Assembly (NCBI GenBank): GCA_963965975.1
Contig: OZ014415.1
Coordinates: 3,353,001-3,417,000 of the forward strand
DNA: 64,000 nt
Direction of reading: 5' to 3'
Origin: Xestospongia bergquistia
Taxonomy: Eukaryota > Porifera > Demospongiae > Haplosclerida > Petrosiidae
Below the pieces are notes generated by a model. That model saw nothing but the letters and a program-made list of their open reading frames with translations. It did not search any database and had not been told where the DNA came from. The position numbers were made by a program, and so were the translations under genes. Position 1 is the stretch's first letter. Each line of letters starts with the position of its first letter. Of this stretch, positions 34,919-45,719 are shown one piece after another.

Positions 34919-35236
34919 ACATATGTAATATAATGTAAGAGTACATTTATATTATTATGATATTGACAGTAACAATTCTTACTGCATTTTTCATGTTTAT
35001 TTATATCTCTTGTAGTTGAAGATTGTTTTAAGAGTTGTATTTGTAAAGCAAGTGTTTCCTAGATTTGTTAATTCTGAGGGAAGAATTGAGTCCATCATAG
35101 CTCTCAATAATCCAAACTGAGCACAATATTGTATGTTTTATTACTATTTATTATTCATTGAAATGTTACATAATAATTACGGAAGACCACGCCCATTGTA
35201 AAATTAAGTGACTTGTTCCTCGATTACAAAGAAGCA

Positions 35237-38200
35237 ATGGCTAGAGGAAACCTATCTTTTGAAGAGATTCTTATAGAGAAACCAACACTTGATGAATTAT
35301 GTGAACATATTCGTATTGGTAGTAAATGGTATCAGTTGGGGATTCAGCTGAAACTGAATTCTAAGAAGTTAGAAGATATTCACAAGCTACCAGATGACTC
35401 CACATATAAAACAACAAAAATGTTTGAGTTGTGGTTAGATACCAAACCTGATGCTACTAGAAGACAAGTGATAGATGCTTTGAGGAAGGAAGTCATTGAA
35501 GAAATCACTGTTGCCTATGAGTTTGAGCAAACATTGAGAAAATCATGTAGTCTTCATACTAGTGAGTACAAGAACCTTTTACATGTACATCATGTTATAA
35601 ATGTTATATTACTAGTTGTTTGTGGATTATGTAATGTTCTTATTATAGGAATGGACTCTCAGTCTCTAGCTAATAAAGCAACTGGTATTCTTCAGTGTCA
35701 TAATGATACACTGTCACAGTGTCTGATTAATCCTGTAAAAGTGTCCCAGCTCTTATTTAGTGAGAGATGTGTGAATGAAGAAACACTTGATAAAATGGAG
35801 TCATTGAAAGGCACTCCAGATGAGAAGAAGACAACTCTGTTATCCGCTATACATATAGCAATATCTTCAGATCACAAGAAGTTAAAAGTGTTAGCAACAG
35901 TACTGTCCAACTTTGAAGAGACAAAAATACTCTCCAAGAGAATTATCAGTGAATATGGTAAGAGGACAATTGAATAATTCATAATTAATACATATTATTA
36001 ATAGGTCAAACATTTCCAGATGACCAGACAACAGTAACTATTGTTCAAGACGTCATAATGACAAGTTATAGTAGTCATGAAGATCATGCCAGTGACATTT
36101 TACGTTGTCATTATGGTACTCTCTCTCAGTCTCTTCGATATCCTGTTAGAGTAGCTCACTATCTTTATGGAGAGGGAGTTATTACAAAAAATAGACTAGC
36201 AATTATAAAATGTACTGTCAAATCTGGAAAAGCATTATTTGTCCTATTACAAGGTGTACGTGATGCTGTACATACCAACTATCATAATCTGGAGGTCTTT
36301 GCTAGTGTACTCTTAAAACAAACTAGCAATGTACCATGTGCTAATGCTATCATACAGGATTGTCGTGAGTACTGATATAGACTTTATTGTTGTTATAAGT
36401 CTATTTTAATAGGTAAAGCATTTCCTGACTATGATGTACAAGTCACGTATGCTGCTAATGAAGGGAGTCAAACATTAGGTAATTACTAGGAGAGATATTA
36501 CGTCTAGTTAAATTATTCTTAATGTATAGATAAAGTCTTAAAACCTATTCCAATTCCTCGAAAGTTAGACTCCGCATTTGGGTCAATCCGAAAAAAATTT
36601 GGAATAGCCTTCAGCAAAATCCGAGAAGCAATTAACAAAAGTCCTCCACCTCTAGATAAATTGAAACAGTTTCTTAGAGATGGTTACTCGTATCTCAAAT
36701 CTCAAATAGCTCATTCTAACTCCATTGATGATGTTCTAGATGTTGTTAATGATCATTGTACACTGATTAATATCAGTTGTTTGGAGGGTATTGTGGAACG
36801 ATTTGATATCAAAGAAGCAGAGACACATATACAAGCATACAAAGATGTTGTTCAGTCTTTTTGTGAAAAAACAAAAGCTTGTCTTTGTCTAGAAGAAACT
36901 TTAAAAGAAAGCAAAAGTCGTTCTCTTCTCAAATGTGAGACAGCTGTATTTGTCTTAGACTGGGATCCTACTAACTACACATTACAAGATATACGAGACA
37001 TTATTGCTGAATCAGTTGAGGAGAATATACAGATTCGTGTCATTAGAGAGGGCAACTCCATCATTGTTACCTGTTTTTTTCCACTCAGTCTAACAACTCT
37101 ACTTATTGCCAGAGCTCAGGAGACTCTTGAAATGATGAAAGAGAAAGGGTTACTTCAACTTACAGTTGCTCATTGTACCATTTATGATCATAGAAGAGAC
37201 AAGGTAAGAGATGAGTAGTATTAGACAACAGTTACTACATGTGTTGTTTATTGATATATAGGAGATTAGAACTATTGTAGAAGAGAAAACAAAGGAGTTG
37301 AGAAGTCAACTGGAAGTACAACAAACCATCAGTAAAAAGATGACTATGGAATTATCATCTGTTAATAAACAAAGTGAAGGTATTTTTCCATGTAGTTAAT
37401 AACCACTAATAACTGTCTATTATCCTATTATGTGTGTGTGGGTGTATATATGAAATTTTCCTTAACTATATTCATAAAATTATAAATTAGATTTGTAATT
37501 TTAATTTACTAAATATAGCATAACTGTTTTCAAACTCAATATTTTTACATAGAAATGAGACAAATGAAAGAAAAGGATATTGAAGATTTAACATCACAAA
37601 ATGAGACATTAAAACAGAACTTAAAAGGTAATTGATATTAATAAAATAAATTAATAATTGAGTCAAAGATTAAATGAAACATTAGAAAGAAAGAGACTAA
37701 ATCTATTAGAGTAATTGAAGCTAACATTATGTTACTCATTAATTACACAATAGTGTGAAAGACTAGTGGGACAGTATCAGCCTATATACTTTAACACTTA
37801 GTTTATGAGGTAGAGATCATTATAAATATCCTAATATAGGACTGTCTCACTGGGTACTGCTTTCATACAATAGACATTAGTATGATGTAGTCTGTGAGTA
37901 GAAAGGGTCTATATTTTATAACTTGTTTCTGACATCCAAACAATTTAAAATCATTTTAAATCAAGGAAAATTTAATTAATACATGTAATATTGACATACT
38001 CTGTATTATTTATTTGTTAGTATATTGTGAATTTATTTTTAGTTATTGAGAAAGAGTCTATCGAGAAACAAAGAGAAATAGAGAAACAACAGGAGATGAC
38101 AATAACATTGATGTTACAGATTGAGGAATTAAAGCAGAGTTTAAAAGGTAACTAATACATGTAGATGATATTATAATATTAAGTGAGTGAATCTAAACAA

Positions 38201-41200
38201 GTGAGAATGTGGTCAATTTATATAGTCTTAGTACTGTGGGTTTAGTTATAATTGTAGTAATGAGATTCATAGCTGACTGTATTGGATTAGTGATTGGTGT
38301 ATCAGGTAATGATAAAACTCACATTCCCACACTTTGTAAGCATGCCTTCTGATAAACCTTCCATACAGTGGGAGACAAGTCTGTCTGTAATTAATTAATG
38401 TTAAATTAATTAAGTGCAATTGTATAATATTAACACATCATGTGTCACTTGTCAATACTTGGACATTATTTGTGAATTTTTCATTTTTAGCTACTGAGGA
38501 AGAATTGTTTTCAATGGAAAAAAAAAGAGAAATAGAAGAACAACAGAAGATAACATTGACATTACAACTAAGAGATAAAGACAAAGAAAATGAGAAATTA
38601 AAACAAAGTTTACAAGGTAATTAATATTAATATAACAACAAATAATAATTGATGAGAAAAGATTATATAGAAACAAAGGCAATAAATAAAGGTAGTAATA
38701 TTTGTTGATAGTTGTCTAGTATCCAAATTTGTACATGTATATATAAATTGTTTCTAACTTATTCTATTTGAGATCATGAATATAATATATCATAATAAGT
38801 ACATTTATAATATAATATATTGTATAATATTGTTATATATAGAAATGAAAGAAAAACAGTTTGAAGATTTGACATCACTTCCAGAAAGGAAAGAAGGTAT
38901 TATTAATACAATAGCTATCACTAACATAGTTCATGTCACATATTTGTCAATAGTTATATATAGATTGTGATCACTTGTATTCTCTTAGTTATGGAGAAGG
39001 AATTCGTGTCAATGGCTGCTGAGAGACAGAAAGAAATAGAGAAATTACAAGACATAACCACATCATTGACATTACAACTTCGAGAGAGAGATGAACAGAT
39101 TGAGGAATTAAAGCAGAGTTTAAAAGGTAACTATTATAATATGTACTGTAGATATTTAGCCTTGTACCCAGGCTTTTGCGATAGAAAAGAAAGCCTGGTA
39201 ATTACTGTTTGTGCATGCGTTTAATTTCCACAGCTTTCTTGGAAAATAGTATACTCTAGGAATCCTCAGTCAACTATGACATTAAAACTCCTTTAAGCCT
39301 AATGCTAGACTATTTGTAGTACTGATAGAAAGTTTTCTTCTGCATGTTCTACTCTATGCTCTAAAGCAGCTAGGAACGCCAAATCTATCTCTTAAAAAGA
39401 CCATCCCTTGTCTGTTGATGCTATATATGACGGAAAAGATGTCTTCATGTGGTTTTGTATCCCAACAGCACTGAACAAGTTTGACGCTCTTTTTGCTTTC
39501 ATTAAATTTCTGCAGAACCGACAAACTCGACTAGCCAAGCCTAAACTCAGTAGTGAATGAAATGTCATCAATATCAACCCAGCCCCATTTACTCGTCATT
39601 TAATTTAAAATGTTGTAATTGTGATGTCAGTATATTGCAAAAATTACAATCACGTGCATGCGCAAGCAGTAGTTACCAGGCTTTCTTCTTTATCACGAAA
39701 GCCTGGGTACAAGGCTAGTAGATATTATAATATTGAATCTAAACAAGTGAGAATGTGGTCAATTTATATAACCTTAAGTTTAACTATAATTGGAGTAATG
39801 AGATTCATAGATAGCTATATTGCTAAAGTGGAACAGAACATATTAACTGAGGTGAGGTGTGTGGTTTATTTTATAAGGATGTCTTGTATAGAATTATCAA
39901 CTTGACCTTTAACTGTAAAAACGGCAAATTTAGATTCTAATAGCTGATGCAGTGGTTAAAATACTTTAAATTGATCAATAAACTTATTATAATCTACAAT
40001 GTAGTTAGATTTGTGATGTAAAATATAATGACAGTCCTCCAAATACATTGTCACTATTGTTTATCACTTTTCATTGTATATTACTTGATGTAGCATTTAC
40101 CTCAAAGACTCATAAACCACTAACTGATCAAGGACTTGAGGAGACCCAAACAATGTCTAGTCAAGAAGATATGTCCACACCATCTATCATTGAAACTACT
40201 GGTAACAATGTAAATTATATTTTATAATTATTTAATATAGTCTCCACTATCAGAGTTAAAAGATAAGAGTTCAGCTGATGATATCAAAGAGTCAGATGAT
40301 GAACAGTCAGGTATATCATATTATAAACATATAATTCTCAGTATCTGTAATAACAAGAATACATGTGACATTATTGGTAAAGTTTATTGTATTATCAATA
40401 TCATGACTATTGTCTTGTGGTATACTTTGTACGGTTGTCTTTGTGATAGTTATAGATTGTCCTATATAGTCAGCCCCTTTGCTTAGAGAGGAATGATGTG
40501 ATAGCACACTTATTACAGTTGATGAAAACTAATTTAATTTTATTTAAACTGTGATTAATTTTATTTTATGTTAATATCATAGAGAAACTCAGTCCCTTTC
40601 TCTTGAGTTGGTTTATGAGACTACAACATAATGTTTTTATTGAGTTAAATCTACATGACTAAATGAAAGATATTATAACACAATAAAACAAGAAAGGACA
40701 AAGAAGTCTATGTTTAACATCAAATGTGTATTAGATCAAAGCAGTTTTCAGCCACACCCCACTATAATAACAATGTGGTTTGTCAGGTACCAGTTCAATA
40801 GACTGTGGTTGTATCAGGAATGCTAGTGAAAGAGACTATAGAATAGACTACCAAACCCTTCCTCTCTAAGCAAAGGGGCTGGCTATACCAGTCTATCTGT
40901 TATTATAACTGCAATAAATTTACAAATAAAAAATGATGTAATATATAAACATGACTTAGCTAGACTAAAAGTAAATCAGTAATTTAAGAAACATCTCAGT
41001 AAATTCCACTGACAATATAATAAGCCCCGCCCCTGTAGCTCGTCGCCATGTTAACCATATTCAGTAAACAGTAATGGTTTCTTTTCTTCTTCAGTGTATT
41101 GTAGTGTGTTATTAGTATATATTACTATGTGTATACTATACTATATTTTATCTCTGTTTTATAACAGGAGACACTGGAAGAGTTCAGTGGAATGATGATA

Positions 41201-41961
41201 ACAATATTGTTAGTCTCACAAGTCCAAGTGTATTACAAAGTGAAGATGTTATAAGTAAATTAATAAAAGAACAACAAACAAGAAAAAAATGGAGTATTTA
41301 TCTCATCTCATCATCTCCTGAAAGTACTGCAGTTATTATAAACAATCTTAATAAGTGTACAGTGAGTAGACTTTATATATTGCACACTTCATTGGACAGT
41401 AAGTGTGTATCCATATTATCAGAGATACTAAAAACTAATAAAACAATAAAGAGACTAGAGCTGCGGTCCTCTTCACTTACTGGTAGTATCAAACAAATCA
41501 GTGATAGTCTCTTTAATAATAAAAAAATTGAACAGTTAGTGTTGTCTAGTGTTACTGATATCACAGATCAAGATATAACTCACTTATCTACTATGTTATC
41601 AAGTAATACAACTTTAAAAGAACTATGGCTCGTCAACTGTAACATCACTGATAATGGAGTTCGATATATCTGTGAAGGACTTACTAAAAACCAAACAGTG
41701 ACTTTGTTGAACATCGGAGATAATCATCAGATCACTTCAGTTAGTACCAGTACAATAGCAGATCTAATACAAACAACTACATCATTGACAAGACTATATC
41801 TCTACAATACTTCGCTAAACAATGATGATATCCAGACAATATGTACATCACTTACTAAAAGTACTACAATAAGGGAACTATGCTTATCAAGACAACATGA
41901 AGAATATTGTAAGATGTTAGACAGTTATCAAGCTATTAAAGACAGACTTGTGTTCGTGTAA
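35237..41961 (+). CDS. Death domain / CARD-like / coiled-coil / LRR protein without NACHT
   Basis: Exons: 35237-35561, 35649-35957, 36005-36364, 36413-36478, 36530-37203, 37262-37379, 37553-37627, 38043-38147, 38491-38616, 38843-38896, 38989-39126, 40094-40201, 40254-40310, 41168-41961. All introns are GT-AG, phases match, and the total is 3309 bp (1102 residues plus stop). Residues ~14-100: death domain (LGIQLKLNSKKLEDI, FELWLDTKP). ~109-211 and 212-331: two similar CARD-like death-fold segments (GILQCHNDTLSQCL; DILRCHYGTLSQSL). 354-578: central region with 'VFVLDWDPTNYTLQDI' and 'EGNSIIVTCFFPLSL', no Walker A. 579-783: coiled coil. 784-838: Ser/Thr/acidic linker. 839-1102: about six NLR-type leucine-rich repeats. 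The likely role is a cytosolic adaptor or receptor in death-fold signalling. ATG at 35237 is the first in frame; an upstream exon cannot be excluded. Exon 13 uses an acceptor (ctatcag) that avoids a stop. Confidence 0.85.
39157..39717. mobile_element. Mutator-like MITE, ~50-bp TIRs and 9-bp target duplication
   Basis: 561 bp. The ends are inverted repeats of about 50 bp beginning tagccttgtacccaggcttt. It is flanked by gtagatatt at 39148-39156 and again at 39718-39726, an exact 9-bp target-site duplication as expected of Mutator-type elements. It sits in intron 11 of the death-domain gene. A fragment of the same end is at about 50411 (acccaggctttcgcaatag). Confidence 0.85.
40464..40887. mobile_element. 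~424-bp MITE in intron 13
   Basis: Terminal inverted repeats of about 29 bp: tatagtcagcccctttgctt... at the left, and its complement ending ...ggggctggctata at the right, one mismatch. Interior AT-rich and non-coding. A TA target is possible. It lies in the long intron before the LRR exon. Confidence 0.75.
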
Positions 41962-42940
41962 TAGTAAGTAGTTTGTTGTTTATTCTTAATTTATCTTATC
42001 GCTCACTTATTTTCTCTTTAAATTACTCTTGTCTTTATTTTCTCTTCTCTTATTAACTATTTATTTCTCTAACAAAACAAGTAGACATTAAAAATAGAGC
42101 AGTTTTGCTTGAGACTTACTTCTCTAACGTTGCACTTTTTTGTCTCTCTAACAGTTGGCGAATTACTTGTGGGCGGAGTATTATTTTAACTCCTTTGTAC
42201 TTGTAGATATGCTCTTCTAGTTCCTGAACAGAGTATATGAAGACGTCATGCAGTAAGGAACGTACTTGTATCTCATGTTTTGACAAACTAAAGAAGTCGT
42301 CATGGTCTTTCTTATATTTAGAAGAAATTGAAGACTACAATTTAACTATAATAATGAGATCAGTTCAGTTGAATAATAAAAATTGTCAACTGTTCAACTC
42401 CAACAATACATATTTCTGAAATAGAGACGTTGCTCACTCACATAGTAACTGGTGAGATGATATTAATAGACAACTCCATTAGTCCTATACTCTACATTGA
42501 TATAATTTTTATTATAATGTAGTTATCTCTATAGAAAGGATTGGATAGAGTAAATGTGGGGGGGGGGGGGTTCCGGACACAATCCAAAATTTCAAGTATT
42601 ACAAAGTGAAAATACTATGACTAGTATTAATATTAGTACCTATAATATAGCAGCTATATATAATCAATCTATTGTATCAATCAATGTTATAGTTTTACTT
42701 GTTCCTACAGTTATTTGCAGAGAGGTTTTGTTCCCCTTTCAATGTTGGAATAGATTTTCTGATCTTAAACTCTCTCTGTTGCCTTTAAGAACACACTTCT
42801 CATAGTCAAACTGAATAGCAGTGAATTGGAGCCATCAACTATAATCTGTTTAGTAAATATTAATTAAATTTTATGATAAATTCAACATTTATAATTTATT
42901 TTAGGCATGCTCATAAAATACAGTTCAAATTTTAAAACTT
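41962..42940. other. 3' flank of the death-domain gene
   Basis: Contains a 12-base G run at 42558-42569 and short unsupported frames (60 codons at 42237-42419). No gene seen. Confidence 0.5.
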
Positions 42941-42951
42941 CAATGCAGTTT

Positions 42952-44630
42952 GAGTTTCCATAACATGGTTTATAACAAAGAAGTAATGGAAAGTACCATA
43001 GAAGAAGTCAAGACAGGAGCAAGTAGCATCCATGGTGCTGCCAGAAAATATGGAATTAGCTCCAGTACTCTGCATGATCATCTCTCAGAGAAACATACTA
43101 AAGTAGGTACTAGACGACCAACAGTTCTAACATATACTGAGGAAAGAGAGATTGTTCTTTCTCTTATTGCACTGGGAGAAATGGGATTTGGGTTAACAAA
43201 AGTTCATAATTGTGAGAAATTATTTAAAGGAAAACAAGCTACCCAATCCATTTTCTCAAAAATTCCAGGAAAAGATTGCTAGACAAGATTCAGAAAGAGA
43301 TGGCCATGTATCAGTGAAAGAAAGCCTCAGAACCTTAGCAAAAAGAGAGCAGATGTTTCCCATCATCAATGGATGGTTTGACAACCTAGAATCTCTCTTT
43401 CAAAAAATTGCACTAGACCCAGCGACTTCATCAGGACAAATAGCAATATGGAACTGCAATGAAACTGGTTTATGTACATCTTTGTCTTCAAAGTATCTTC
43501 TTGTACTCAATGAGATATCCAGCGGTCTGGTCATGAGTACATTACAGTTTTAACAACTTGCAGTGCAGCAGGAGATATTCTACCTCCTTTTATCCTATAT
43601 AAGGGTAAAAATCTTTATCAGTGGTGGCTTATGGGAGGTCCAGTAGGGACCTTCTACGGTGTAAATGAATCTCGGTGGATGGACTCCATTAACTTTTTAT
43701 CATGGTTTCATAACCAGTTTATGTCAGCAGTTTGTCCCTTGACGGAATCAGGACCAGTGCTTTTGATATTTGATGGGCGTTATTCCCATGTTAGTCTAGA
43801 ATTATTCAAGCTTCTTAGAGATAACGACATTCATCTCCTGTGTTTACCACACAACACTACGCATATCCTGCAACCTTTAGATGTAGGTCTATTTGGTGTT
43901 TTAAAAAAGCATTGGCACAAGGTACTAAAAGAATATCAATTACAAACAAAAGGTGGCAAAACATGTAAGGAAACATTTCCAAAATTGCTCACAAGCATTT
44001 GGGTTGCCTTCACACCAGAGGTGGTAAGATCAGGATTTAGAGGTACTGGTATTGTACCTCTTTCAAGAGACCATGTCTTCTCCAAGCTACCAGCAGCTAC
44101 AGATCTTGAGCCTGAAGTGGTTGATCGAGACAGCTGTCAAACAATCAAGTGCACCCACTGTGGCCATGACATGCCAGCAACTCCCGTACTAAAAACGAGG
44201 CTCACAAGTGTCTTTGCTACTGTTTTGCAAGTGAATGCACATTGACCAAAACTTGGCAAAAGAAATAATCCTAAGATTCGAGTGGAGGGAGATGTTATAA
44301 CTTGAGATGAGTTCCTAGATATACTTCAAAAACAACAAGAAGACAATGGAAAGAAGGGCAAAAGTAAAAATAAGCAGAATGAAGAAGGTATGGATAAAAC
44401 TTATAGCTATACACATTACTCACTTTGTTCATCTCCAGTTGATGAAGATATCAGGTTTGTAAAGTCAGGTATGATGAGGATGACGATGATAAGGATAGGT
44501 GGATAGGATGTGATGAAGATTGTAACAGATGGTACCATTACTGTTGTACTGGATTCAGGAGAATGCCAACTAGGAGACAACAATTTCTTTGCCAGTACTG
44601 TAAAAAAGGAGCAACATCTAATCAATAACA
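42952..44630 (+). mobile_element. pogo-like DDE transposon with PHD tail, inactive
   Basis: The plus strand encodes, in broken frames: a psq-type helix-turn-helix (about 42965-43110; 'GAARKYGISSSTLHDHLSEK'), the DDE core (43430-44090) and a C-terminal PHD-like finger (about 44495-44620; 'WIGCDEDC', 'RWYHYCC', 'FLCQYCKKG'). Frameshifts are at about 43220 and 43510, with stops at 44244 and 44304. The catalytic triad is damaged: the first Asp is Asn (NCNETG, codon at 43458-43460), while LLIFDG and LQPLDVG keep the other two. Of the Tigger/Jerky type. Terminal repeats were not identified. Confidence 0.75.
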
Positions 44631-45715
44631 CAGCTAGCTGCATGTCATAATTATAATTATGTAACACCCTAAATTAATTTGTATTCACATTTTACACTTT
44701 ATATTATATTATGGGAATATATTATTAGTATATACTTTTATATCTCACCATCCATTTAGAGCTTAATCACCAGCAATAATTTTGAAACCTTCTTCTGCCA
44801 ATAGTAATTACCCAGTTTTAACTAGTGTCTGGAAACCACGCCCTCGGCTGTTTAGAGTAGTAGTCGCATTGCAAGCTGTATTGACTAAATACGAAGGAAG
44901 AATGACTTTGAGATTTTATATCAATATAGTATAATAGTTCTATTATCCAACAATATCAAAAGAAAATACTGAAAAGTCAGACGATAGGTGAATAGCTATT
45001 CGAAAAAAAAATTCTCCTTTACTCTACTTTATTGAGAATAAGAGAAGAACTAAACCTTTAACTGGATACAGTATAATGACATGTGTTCACTGGATGTGGA
45101 GATGGAATAGTATGTGATGTAAATTGAAAAGATTGAAAACAATAATTATTACCTCTCCTCTCTTTTATTAGCTAGACTAGGTACAAAGGTCACCAGCTAT
45201 ACTAGATGTTACACAATCACACATATCAATTGATCCTAATAATTATATTAATATAATTGTTTTAAAATTGTAGGTTTATATTAGTAGGGAACAGTAATAA
45301 ATCATTATAATAGTAAGTTCTCTTATTATAATTCTCTACATTATATTGTCTTGTGTTAATAGATCATTTTCCTCTTTTAATTGTCTTAATGAGCAAAGTT
45401 TATTAGAAATATTGTTACTTCCATTCTAATGTTTTCACAACACAAACAAGACAACAACAGTAATATCAATATATATAGTACAAAATATAATCCTGTTAGG
45501 AAGACTTGGTAATATTGTTGTGAGTGAAGTTTGTAAGTTTTTTATTATTACTAAAACACAAAAGACACTCAATAGCAAAGCTAATATGAAGAGCATCAAA
45601 AACAATAGATATAGGAGGAGAAGGATTTATGAAGAGTGATGATATTAACAGGTGAACGAATGAATAAATATGAACAACATGTATGCTATATTCCTGATAA
45701 TTTTAAAGTAAATAA
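44631..45715. other. AT-rich spacer between two transposons
   Basis: No open frame of note and no recognised repeat. Confidence 0.5.
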
Positions 45716-45719
45716 GAAA

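Noticed and set aside
40241..40253. Earlier acceptor for exon 13 of the death-domain gene
   Set aside because: Starting at 40241 in phase 1 gives a stop within eight codons; the acceptor at 40251-40253 keeps the frame.
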